Notes: a model not told the origin generated them from the letters alone. DNA of 5,852 nucleotides from JBEKHI01 sp050012355 (GCA_050012355.1 JBEKHI010000477.1:1-5852), one strand, 5' to 3'. Positions 1 through 5,690 are shown, numbered from the stretch's first letter. Translations and numbers: made by a program.

Positions 1-111
1 CGGCGAGCTTGGCCAGCTCCATCTGGGTGTGCTGGCCCTGGGCCGCGTGAACAAGGACGCAGAACGCGCGCGGGCTGATCCAGAGCTGGGCGAACGCGGC
101 CCGTCGTTCAT
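1..111 (-). pseudogene. MarR-family regulator remnant, N-terminally truncated
   Basis: Read on the minus strand from about position 109 to the window edge, one frame gives DERRAAFAQLWISPRAFCVL followed by VHAAQGQHTQMELAKLA. The ISPRAFCVL stretch and the following TQ-ELA-LA match the start of the winged-helix domain of MarR regulators (usually ISPRAYCVL, then TQ-LAEL). Family members normally carry about 20-25 more residues before this, forming the first dimerisation helix. Here that helix is missing: the frame is open back to a TGA at 148-146 but contains no ATG, GTG, TTG or CTG before the domain, and it overlaps the end of the upstream membrane-protein gene. An ATG at 111-109 lies one frame off and would need a frameshift. 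A decayed or rearranged gene is most likely; a sequencing frameshift near 109 is the alternative. The rest of the gene lies outside the window, so its state there is unknown. Confidence 0.5.
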
Positions 112-806
112 CGCCGACGGCGACCGGGCGACGGCCCGGTCTTGGTCACAGCGGGCACCGGGGTCCCCACCAGCGCCTCATCCTCACCCGTGATCCGGTC
201 TAACCCGGTGCAGGTCGTGTCGGTCTTGACCAGGCCCAATCCGACGACATCGCCCTTGAGCGTGACGAGCTGGAATGCGGTGCCGCGTGGCATGAGGGCG
301 GGACGGAGCACGAGAGTGAGGTCTGACGGACCGGTGACGGACGCGGTGACAGAGCCGTTGTCGTACGAATGTGTCCAAGGGCTGCTCACCGCCTTCAGCA
401 AGTACTGGGGCGGGATGAACCGGTAATCGGAGTAGTAGGGATTGCATACCGGGGTGGGGCTGGTGGGCGACACGTTGGTCGGCACGCCGTCCGCGCGCAG
501 TCGCGCCTGCAGGCCGGCTGGGTTCTTCAGATCGCGGATCGTCACGTCGATGACCCCTCCGGGCTCCTTCGTCACGGTCCACGCGGTGAGCTGCGCGTGC
601 CCGGTCACCGGACTGCTGGCCGGGGCGGCCAGCGTGGCCACCGCCAGTGCGGCGGCGGCGAGGCCGGCGCTCACCGCGCCGCCGGTCGCGACGCGGCGGC
701 GGGTCCGCAGCTTCCGGGCGCGGCGGGTGATGTCGGATTCCGGAACGGTCATGTGCGTGTCCCGCACGGCGTCGCGGACACGCGTGGCCAGGTCGGTGTC
801 GTTCAT
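108..806 (-). CDS. One-pass membrane protein paired with ECF sigma factor (putative anti-sigma or sigma regulator)
   Basis: A 232-residue protein with a short, basic, probably cytoplasmic N-terminus (residues 1-39, with an RKLRTRRR stop-transfer-like cluster), one Ala-rich membrane segment at about 41-63, and an extracytoplasmic domain of about 165 residues. That domain has two cysteines (121 and 199) that could form a disulfide. No HxxxCxxC zinc-binding anti-sigma motif is visible and the cytoplasmic part is short, so the anti-sigma role is inferred from context. The ATG overlaps the sigma-factor stop as ATGA, and an AAGGAG ribosome-binding site (820-815) lies inside the sigma gene 8 bases upstream, so the two are translationally coupled. 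Leu202 is encoded by TTA (203-201), a codon that makes streptomycete genes depend on the bldA tRNA. The C-terminus is a short basic tail (PGRRRR) that ends within the MarR remnant, so it may itself have been reshaped by a rearrangement. Confidence 0.8.
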   Translation of the reverse strand: MNDTDLATRVRDAVRDTHMTVPESDITRRARKLRTRRRVATGGAVSAGLAAAALAVATLAAPASSPVTGHAQLTAWTVTKEPGGVIDVTIRDLKNPAGLQARLRADGVPTNVSPTSPTPVCNPYYSDYRFIPPQYLLKAVSSPWTHSYDNGSVTASVTGPSDLTLVLRPALMPRGTAFQLVTLKGDVVGLGLVKTDTTCTGLDRITGEDEALVGTPVPAVTKTGPSPGRRRR

Positions 807-1279
807 GGGATCTGCTCCTTGAGCTTGAGGTCTTCACGCAGGGCGGCCAGAGCGCGGAACAAGTGCGACTTCACGGTGCCCGGGGAGATACCGAGGGTCT
901 CGGCGGTGGTTTCGGTGTCCAGGTCGAGGAAGAGCCGGAGCGCCACGACCTGTCGCTGGCGTTCCGGGAGCCGTCGGACAGCGGCGATGATCGCGGGATC
1001 GGCTGGGTCCGCGTCGTGCATGCCGGCGTCCGCCGGCTGAACGAGCAGCATCTCGCGGCGGCGGCTGCGCCACCGGTCGGTGTGCACGTTCAGCGCGGTG
1101 CGGATCACCCAGGCCCTCGGGTTCGGGTGGCGGGCGACTTTGCGCCAGGAAGCGCAGGCACGGGCAAACGCCTCCGCCACCAGGTCCTGGGCCAGTTCCC
1201 GGTCGCCGGTGCTGATGACGACGGTGCGCAGGCAGTCGTCTTTGGCATCCCGGTAGAAGTCCGCGAAGTCAGGTGTCAC
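803..1279 (-). CDS. ECF sigma factor, SigE-like family
   Basis: A 158-residue, two-domain extracytoplasmic-function sigma factor that would direct RNA polymerase core to a small set of promoters. Region 2 covers about residues 4-75: TGDRELAQDLVAEAFARA is the core-binding helix of region 2.1/2.2, and the NPRAWVIRTALNVHTDRWRS stretch is region 2.3/2.4, which melts and reads the -10 element. A variable linker (about 76-95) precedes region 4 (about 96-150), with LPERQRQVVALRLFLDL and the helix-turn-helix TTAETLGISPGTVKSHLFRA that reads the -35 element. Length and both domains are normal, and no C-terminal extension is present. The start is a GTG (1279-1277): an in-frame TGA lies three codons upstream and no earlier start exists. 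No good Shine-Dalgarno sequence precedes it, so the transcript may be leaderless. It is the first gene of a two-gene operon with the membrane protein. Confidence 0.93.
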   Translation of the reverse strand: MTPDFADFYRDAKDDCLRTVVISTGDRELAQDLVAEAFARACASWRKVARHPNPRAWVIRTALNVHTDRWRSRRREMLLVQPADAGMHDADPADPAIIAAVRRLPERQRQVVALRLFLDLDTETTAETLGISPGTVKSHLFRALAALREDLKLKEQIP

Positions 1280-1287
1280 GATGGTTC

Positions 1288-1316
1288 AACGTCTGAGCCG
1301 ATGCCGGCGGTTTACC
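1288..1316 (-). promoter_or_regulatory. Possible ECF-type promoter of the sigma-factor operon
   Basis: Upstream of the sigma-factor GTG the minus strand reads AAACC (1313-1309), 18 bases, then GTT (1290-1288). This resembles loosely the AAC-type -35 and GTT -10 spacing used by many ECF sigma factors, which often activate their own operon. Transcription would begin at or very near the GTG, which fits the missing ribosome-binding site. The match is short and could be chance. Confidence 0.2.
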
Positions 1317-1374
1317 TGGATCCGCGCCCGCTCTGCGCGCCCGGCAAGCGTCACGGTCTCCTGGGCCGCCCGTT

Positions 1375-2406
1375 CTAGTCCTCCCGTGGCGGGCAGCCGC
1401 AGGAAGTGCGGATGACGACCTGGGTAGGCAGGACCTCGGCCCGCGGGGCTAGGCCCGGGCTGGCGATCCTGGCCATGAGGCGGTGCGTCGCGCGGCTGCC
1501 GAGCTCGTGGATCGGCTGGCTGACCGTCGTCAGCGGCGGGTCGATGATCCGGCTGGGGTACAGGTCGTCGAACCCGGTCACCGCCACGTCCGCCGGGACT
1601 CGGACGCCCGCCCGCTGCAGCTCGCGCACCACGCCGATCGCCATCTGGTCGTTCGCGCACGCCACAGCCTGCGGCAGGGCCGTGCGGCCGAGCAGGACCC
1701 GGGCGGCCGCGACGCCGCTGTCCTCCGAGAAGTCCCCGTAGATGACCTGGTCGATGCCGCCGTCCGGGCTGGCCGCGACGGCCTGCTCGAACGCCGCCTG
1801 CCGCGCCACGGCGTCCGGCGCGTCCTTCGGGCCGGCCACTAGGCAGAGCCTGCGGTACCGATGCTGCCCGGTCAGGTGCGCGGCCAGCGCCGTCATGCCG
1901 CCGGCGTTGTCGCTGAGGTAGGCATCGGCCACGGCCTGGCCGGGGCTTCCGGCGATGATGACCACGGGCACCTGCGCGGTCAAGGACCGCAGCTCTCCCG
2001 GATCCAGGATCCCCTCGGCGAGCAGCAGCCCGTCGGCCTTGGCGGCGAGGGCGCGTATGCGCTTGTCGAACTGCTCCCCGCGGACGCCGAACGTCAGCAG
2101 CAGAGAATACTCGGTCCCGCGCAGCACCTGCTCGGCCGCGTGCACGATCTGGTCGATGAACATCAGACTGCTGCGCTCGATGTCGATCTCGTCGGTACCG
2201 CGGTTCAGGCCCACTAGGGCGATGATGCCCTTCCGCCCCCAGCTAAGGCCGCGCGCCGAGGCATCGGGGGTGAAGCCGAGCGCATCGATGACGCCGAGCA
2301 CCCGCTGGCGCGTATCGGCGCGCACCCGGTCGGAGCCGCGCAGCACGCGGGACACGGTGGCGGTCGAGACGCCGGCCACGCGGGCGACATCATAGATGGT
2401 TGTCAC
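1375..2406 (-). CDS. LacI-family transcriptional regulator
   Basis: A 343-residue, full-length LacI/GalR-type DNA-binding regulator, probably responding to a small ligand such as a sugar. The N-terminal helix-turn-helix is TIYDVARVAGVSTATVSRVL (residues 3-22), followed by the hinge helix around PDASARGLSWG (47-57), whose Leu54 corresponds to the leucine that intercalates into the operator. The periplasmic-binding-protein-like ligand domain runs from about 60 to 335, with recognisable pieces such as DGLLLAEG, PVVIIAG, the VACANDQMAIGV segment (248-259) and the VTGFDD motif (276-281). The start chosen is GTG at 2406-2404, with AGGA at 2415-2412 five bases upstream and the domain beginning at the second residue. 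The frame stays open far upstream to 2874, but that extension has no homology and runs into the next gene. It is divergent from the aminotransferase, so that gene and its own promoter are its likeliest targets. It ends 95 bp before the sigma-factor start. Confidence 0.94.
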   Translation of the reverse strand: MTTIYDVARVAGVSTATVSRVLRGSDRVRADTRQRVLGVIDALGFTPDASARGLSWGRKGIIALVGLNRGTDEIDIERSSLMFIDQIVHAAEQVLRGTEYSLLLTFGVRGEQFDKRIRALAAKADGLLLAEGILDPGELRSLTAQVPVVIIAGSPGQAVADAYLSDNAGGMTALAAHLTGQHRYRRLCLVAGPKDAPDAVARQAAFEQAVAASPDGGIDQVIYGDFSEDSGVAAARVLLGRTALPQAVACANDQMAIGVVRELQRAGVRVPADVAVTGFDDLYPSRIIDPPLTTVSQPIHELGSRATHRLMARIASPGLAPRAEVLPTQVVIRTSCGCPPRED

Positions 2407-2422
2407 GGATGTCCTAATGTCG

Positions 2423-2436
2423 GCGGTTACATAACC
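2423..2436. repeat. Inverted GGTTAC/ATAACC element, candidate LacI operator
   Basis: GCGGTTACATAACC contains GGTT and AACC arms around four bases, lying 17-30 bp upstream of the LacI start and over its possible -10 element. The left part GCGGTTAC recurs exactly in inverted orientation at 2510-2517 (GTAACCGC), and GGTTAT recurs at 2625-2630. This suggests repressor half-sites with autoregulation. Against it, LacI-family operators usually have a central CG, which this one lacks. Confidence 0.3.
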
Positions 2437-2682
2437 TCGACAATGCCCGAAAACGACGACCCCGTCCACCGTGAGCCACGCAACGCGCAAACCTACTGCC
2501 TTGGCGAACGTAACCGCTCCTGACCGACGGGGATGAGCGGCCTTGGCGAGAGCACGGCAGCGGCCCCGGAGGCGATCCCTACCTTGAGGCTTGCCAGGAA
2601 GATGTTCACGATTGACCTCACACCGGTTATGCCGGGGTGGCTTCGCGATCGCTGTCCTCGATTCGTAACTCACTTCCCTATC

Positions 2683-2700
2683 GGTGCTGGCACCATTTTT
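2683..2700 (+). promoter_or_regulatory. Short GC hairpin followed by T5, possible attenuator
   Basis: GGTGCTGGCACC (2683-2694) can fold as a four-base-pair stem with a CTGG loop, and is followed by A and five Ts (2696-2700). This is the shape of a weak intrinsic terminator, placed 38 bp before the aminotransferase start, so it could attenuate that transcript. The stem is short, and the same symmetry could be a protein-binding site. Confidence 0.2.
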
Positions 2701-2727
2701 CATGACTCTTTCAGAGGAAATGCCGAC

Positions 2728-2733
2728 AAGGAG
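2728..2733 (+). promoter_or_regulatory. Ribosome-binding site of the aminotransferase gene
   Basis: AAGGAG lies five bases upstream of the GTG at 2739. An in-frame TAA stands immediately before that GTG, so together they fix the start. Confidence 0.85.
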
Positions 2734-2738
2734 CTTAA

Positions 2739-4088
2739 GTGAGCTTTGACCAGCGGTATGGCGAGCGCACCAAGAGGTCGGGGGAACTGTTCGCCAGTGC
2801 GAGCAAGGTCGTTCCGGGCGGCGCGGGCAGCACTGCCCGCACTGTAAAGGTTGGCTGGAAGCCGTATCCGCCATTTATCGCGAGCGGTTCCGGCCCCAGG
2901 ATCACGGACGTGGACGGCAATGAGTACCTGGACTACCTGCTCGGGCTCGGGCCGATGATCCTTGGGCACCGGCACCCGGTCATCACCGAGTCGGTCATGG
3001 CGGCGATCGGCACCTACGGGAGCTGCCCGGGCCTGCCGTACGAGCTCGAGATAGAGGCGGCGGCGAAGGTCGTCGCGGCGGTGCCGGGCGTCGAGATGGT
3101 CCGGTTCGCCAACTCTGGCAGCGAGGCGGTCGGCACCGCCGTACGGCTGGCGCGGGCCTACACCGGGCGGCGGCTGGTCATCAGGTTCGAAGGGCACTAT
3201 CACGGCTGGCAGGACACCGTTTACTGGTCTAACCAGGTGGACCCCGCCGCCGCCGGGCCGAAGGACGCCCCGCGGCCGGTCGCCGCGGGACCAGGCGTGC
3301 CGGCTGAGCTAGCGGACACGCTGATCGTGCTCACCTGGAACGACCAGGACAGCCTCCGGCGCGTGATGGCCGAACGGGGGCATGAAGTCGCGGCGGTCCT
3401 CACCGAGGCCGTGGTTTTCCGCAGCGGCTGTATCCTGCCCGAGCCCGGCTACCTGGAACTGCTGCGCGCGGAGACGAAGAAGGCGGGCGCGCTGCTGATC
3501 TTCGACGAGGTCGTCAGCGGGTTCCGGTTCTGCCGGGGCGGCGCGCAGGAGTGGTTCGGCGTCACCCCCGACCTCACCACGCTCGCCAAGGCCCTAGGCG
3601 GCGGCTTCCCGGTCGCCGCGCTCGGCGGCAGCGCGGACGTGATGGGGATCATCGCCGCCGGGCGCTACTCTCACTCCGGCACCTACAACGCCAACGTTGT
3701 CGCGTGCGCGGCCGTGTCGGCGACCATGGACCTGCTCGCGGAGCCTGGCCTGTACGACCGGGCGCGAGCGCGCGGTAACCGGCTCGCCGACGGGCTGCGC
3801 AAGCTGGCCGCAGAGGCGGGAGTCCCGGTCCGGGTCACCGGGCTCGGCACCGTCTTCCAACTCTGGTTCACCAACCACCAGGTCCGGGACTGGCGGGACG
3901 CGGTGGCGTACGCGGACGCGGGCCGGTTCACCCGCTGGTACCAGGAGATGTTCCTGCGCGGCGTGCTCTTCCACCCGAGCCAGCATGAGAGCCTCTTTGT
4001 CTCGCTCGTCCACACCGACGCGGACATTGACCAGACGCTTGCGGCGGCCAAGGAGTCCTTCACGGTCCTAGCGGCGGAAGGCCGGTGA
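2739..4088 (+). CDS. Class III PLP-dependent aminotransferase, glutamate-1-semialdehyde aminomutase-like
   Basis: A 449-residue fold-type I PLP enzyme of the GSA aminomutase branch of class III aminotransferases. Motifs in order: ITDVDGNEYLDYLLGLGPMI (55-74, N-terminal substrate region), NSGSEA (125-130, phosphate binding), FEGHYHGWQD (150-159, with the aromatic residue that stacks on PLP), LIFDEVVSGFR (253-263, Asp256 pairing with the pyridine nitrogen), TLAKALGGGFPVAALGG (281-297, Lys284 as Schiff-base lysine) and HSGTYNAN (312-319, phosphate contact from the partner subunit). All key PLP residues are present, so it should be active. True HemL makes 5-aminolevulinate and normally sits with heme genes; none are here, so a HemL label would be misleading. 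Relatives of this branch include the beta-aminotransferase domains of MycA and McyE, which act on carrier-bound beta-ketoacyl groups, and the nearby ketosynthase and carrier protein favour such a role by inference. The substrate is not proven. It is a single gene divergent from LacI and ends 4 bp from the convergent ketosynthase. Confidence 0.93.
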   Translation: MSFDQRYGERTKRSGELFASASKVVPGGAGSTARTVKVGWKPYPPFIASGSGPRITDVDGNEYLDYLLGLGPMILGHRHPVITESVMAAIGTYGSCPGLPYELEIEAAAKVVAAVPGVEMVRFANSGSEAVGTAVRLARAYTGRRLVIRFEGHYHGWQDTVYWSNQVDPAAAGPKDAPRPVAAGPGVPAELADTLIVLTWNDQDSLRRVMAERGHEVAAVLTEAVVFRSGCILPEPGYLELLRAETKKAGALLIFDEVVSGFRFCRGGAQEWFGVTPDLTTLAKALGGGFPVAALGGSADVMGIIAAGRYSHSGTYNANVVACAAVSATMDLLAEPGLYDRARARGNRLADGLRKLAAEAGVPVRVTGLGTVFQLWFTNHQVRDWRDAVAYADAGRFTRWYQEMFLRGVLFHPSQHESLFVSLVHTDADIDQTLAAAKESFTVLAAEGR

Positions 4089-4092
4089 GCCG

Positions 4093-5325
4093 TCAGTCGC
4101 CCGCGATGACGACGGCGGTGTTGTGCCCGCCGAACCCGGCCGCGTTGACCACGACCGCCGCGCCGTCGGGCAGCGGGCGGGCTGCTCCGTGGACGACGTC
4201 CAGGTCGACGGAGGGGTCCTGGTTGTCGAGGTTACGGGTGAGCGGGACGGCGTTCTCCCGGACGGACATCGCGGCCACCGCGGCGGCCACCGCGCCCGAC
4301 GCCCCGATCAAGTGGCCGATTGACGACTTGATGGCGGTCACGCAGATGCCGCTCAGGGCGCCATTGAACGCCTTCTTCAGTGCTTCGGTCTCGGCCAGGT
4401 CGCCCTGCACGGTGGCCGTCGCATGGGCGCTGACACTGGAGATGTCCGACGGCACCATCCCGGCTGCGCGCAGCGCCTTGCCGATGGCCTCAGCATTCCA
4501 GCGGCCGCTGGGCTCGGGCGCCACCAGGTGGGAAGCGTCGCAGGTGGTGCCCGTCCCCGCGAGCCGGGCCCAGATCCGCGCGCCCCGGGCCACGGCGTGC
4601 CGACGGCGCTCGAGCACCAGGATGGCCGCCCCCTCCCCCAGCACGAACCCGTCCCGGTCGCGGTCGAAGGGCCGCGGTGCCCGCGGCGGGTCATCGTGCC
4701 TAGTGGACAGGGCCCGCAGCGCCGCGAACGCGGACAGCGTGACCGGATGCGCGACGGCTTCCGTGCCGCCGACCAGCGCCAGGTCGATCTCATCCGCCCG
4801 GAACAAGCGCATCGCGTGGGCGATGGCGTCGGAGCCTGAGGCACAGGCACTGGCGAGCGACACGGCCTCGGCGCGGGCGTTCATCTCGATGGCCAGCATC
4901 GCCGCGCTGGCGTTGGCCATGATGCCGGTAAGCGTGTGGGCCGGCATGCCGACCGGTCCCTTGACCAGGTAACGGTCGTACTGCTCAAGCAGGACGTTCA
5001 GTCCGCCCATCCCGGTCGCGACCACCGAGGCGACCCGGTCCGGGTCAGCCTCCGGGGCGCCGGCGTCCTGCCATGCCTCCCGTCCGGCCTGCAAGGCGAG
5101 GTGGACGGACCGGTCGTGGCGTAGCTTCTCCTTCCGGCTGACCCGGGTCAGAACGGCATCGTCGACCGGGGCGTACAGCTGTACCGGCGTCCGCTCTCGC
5201 TGGTCGGCCGGCAGCAGCGTAATCCCGGACTCCCCGCACAGCAGTGCCTTCATGGTGGACCGGGCGTCACCGCCTACCGGCGAGACGATCCCCAGCCCGG
5301 TAATGACGACATCATCAGCTGACAT
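4093..5325 (-). CDS. Beta-ketoacyl-ACP synthase, FabF (KAS II)-type
   Basis: A 410-residue thiolase-fold ketosynthase that would catalyse decarboxylative Claisen condensation of an acyl group with malonyl-ACP. The FabF-like start VVITGLGIVSPVG is at residues 6-18. The catalytic set is complete: Cys161 in SLASACASGSDAI, His301 in SAHATATVQGD, Lys333 and His338 in KSSIGHLIGASGAVAA. The glycine-rich end NAAGFGGHN (394-402) is also normal. The usual AHGTST around the first histidine is changed to AHATAT. Because the active cysteine is present, it is not a chain-length factor, and no chain-length-factor partner is present in the window. The ATG at 5325-5323 has AGGA (5337-5334) eight bases upstream. 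The gene overlaps the end of the carrier-protein gene by 11 bp, so the two are co-translated, and the acyl chain it elongates is most simply carried by that ACP. Whether it serves fatty acid or specialised metabolism cannot be told from sequence alone; the single-ACP pairing without other fab genes favours the latter. Confidence 0.93.
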   Translation of the reverse strand: MSADDVVITGLGIVSPVGGDARSTMKALLCGESGITLLPADQRERTPVQLYAPVDDAVLTRVSRKEKLRHDRSVHLALQAGREAWQDAGAPEADPDRVASVVATGMGGLNVLLEQYDRYLVKGPVGMPAHTLTGIMANASAAMLAIEMNARAEAVSLASACASGSDAIAHAMRLFRADEIDLALVGGTEAVAHPVTLSAFAALRALSTRHDDPPRAPRPFDRDRDGFVLGEGAAILVLERRRHAVARGARIWARLAGTGTTCDASHLVAPEPSGRWNAEAIGKALRAAGMVPSDISSVSAHATATVQGDLAETEALKKAFNGALSGICVTAIKSSIGHLIGASGAVAAAVAAMSVRENAVPLTRNLDNQDPSVDLDVVHGAARPLPDGAAVVVNAAGFGGHNTAVVIAGD

Positions 5326-5614
5326 CGGCGCCGTCCTGGGCTGCCTGGTCGGCCGGCAGCTCCGCAGCCTGCAGTTCCCCGAGCACCGCGATCAAGTTGC
5401 CGACCGTCTCGATCTCCATGAACCGGCTGTCGGGTACGCAGATGTCCAGCCGGTCTTCCAGCAGGCTGACCAGCTCAAGCTGGTCCGATGAATCCAATCC
5501 CAGAGAGCGCAGTGACGTCTGCGGCGTCGCATCGCCGAGGTCAGCTTCAAGAGCCTCTTCAGTGACCTCCTTTACCAGCTTCATCAATTCTTCTTCTTGG
5601 AGACCTCTCGCCAT
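5315..5614 (-). CDS. Acyl carrier protein
   Basis: A 99-residue free-standing acyl carrier protein that would hold acyl intermediates on a 4'-phosphopantetheine arm. The attachment site is Ser42 in LRSLGLDSSDQLELV (36-50). The residue after it is Ser rather than the usual Leu or Met. Helix I covers about residues 5-24, and helix III/IV lie around PDSRFMEIETVGNLIAVL (61-78). A 17-residue Ala-, Asp- and Glu-rich tail follows the fold. I chose the ATG at 5614-5612 because GGAG (5624-5621) lies six bases upstream and the protein then has normal ACP length. An in-frame ATG at 5647 would add 11 residues, including a TTA leucine codon, but has no comparable ribosome-binding site. The gene is first in an operon with the ketosynthase, overlapping it by 11 bp, and is divergent from the hydrolase across a 32-bp inverted repeat that probably controls it. 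Confidence 0.92.
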   Translation of the reverse strand: MARGLQEEELMKLVKEVTEEALEADLGDATPQTSLRSLGLDSSDQLELVSLLEDRLDICVPDSRFMEIETVGNLIAVLGELQAAELPADQAAQDGADVS

Positions 5615-5649
5615 CGCCTTCTCCATTCCTACTAACGAGCTGACCATCT

Positions 5650-5681
5650 GGCATCATGTCATAGGAAGAAGACATATTGCC
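5650..5681. promoter_or_regulatory. Inverted-repeat operator candidate between ACP and hydrolase genes
   Basis: GGCATCATGTC (5650-5660) and GACATATTGCC (5671-5681) are inverted copies matching at 9 of 11 positions, separated by the 10-bp spacer ATAGGAAGAA. Arm centres are 21 bp apart, two helical turns, as expected for a dimeric regulator bound on one face. The repeat lies in the gap between two divergent starts (5614 minus, 5698 plus), so one bound protein could control both transcripts. The minus strand across it holds -10-like sequences such as TATGAC. The regulator is not identified. A hairpin in the RNA is possible but less likely, because its mismatches interrupt the stem. Confidence 0.6.
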
Positions 5682-5684
5682 ACG

Positions 5685-5690
5685 AGGAGG
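5685..5690 (+). promoter_or_regulatory. Ribosome-binding site of the hydrolase gene
   Basis: AGGAGG, a full Shine-Dalgarno sequence, lies seven bases upstream of the ATG at 5698 and begins four bases after the inverted repeat. This strong site fixes the start of the last gene. Confidence 0.85.

Larger units (their letters stand above)
2407..2738. promoter_or_regulatory. Divergent intergenic regulatory region between LacI and aminotransferase genes
   Basis: This 332-bp gap is less GC-rich than its neighbours and has no convincing gene. It must hold the promoters for both divergent genes. A possible promoter for the aminotransferase is TTCACG (2605-2610), 17 bases, TATGCC (2628-2633). For the LacI gene, the minus-strand TTATGT (2434-2429) could be a -10 element. 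The element GGTTATG lies over both proposed -10 positions. A 10-bp direct repeat GCCTTGGCGA occurs at 2498-2507 and 2540-2549, and a perfect 8-bp palindrome GCGATCGC sits at 2645-2652. I saw no good CpG-centred palindrome of the classic LacI operator type. Promoter assignments are weak; the regulatory role of the region as a whole is much surer. Confidence 0.6.

Noticed and set aside
1320..1374. A terminator after the LacI gene
   Set aside because: The stretch is GC-rich with a repeated GGGCGCG on the minus strand, but these are direct copies, with no convincing stem and no T tract.
1286..1660. A minus-strand frame rich in Arg, Gly and Pro overlapping the LacI gene
   Set aside because: Its low-complexity composition is typical of an out-of-frame reading of a GC-rich gene; the LacI frame has clear domain matches over the same bases.
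2533..2742. A 69-residue open frame on the plus strand ending in a GTGA overlap with the aminotransferase start
   Set aside because: The overlap looks like coupling, but the third codon positions are not GC-biased as in the neighbours, the ribosome-binding site is poor, the protein resembles nothing I recognise, and it spans the probable promoter.
2407..2874. A 156-residue N-terminal extension of the LacI frame
   Set aside because: The extension has no domain, crosses the intergenic region into the divergent gene, and a GTG with AGGA sits exactly where LacI proteins begin.
2739..4088. Calling the PLP enzyme HemL of heme synthesis
   Set aside because: The family match is real, but there are no heme genes nearby, the gene pairs with a LacI regulator, and it lies beside a ketosynthase and ACP.
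4085..4972. A 295-residue plus-strand frame opposite the ketosynthase gene
   Set aside because: It is rich in Ala, Ser and Arg with no motif, and lies wholly antisense to a ketosynthase with complete catalytic residues.
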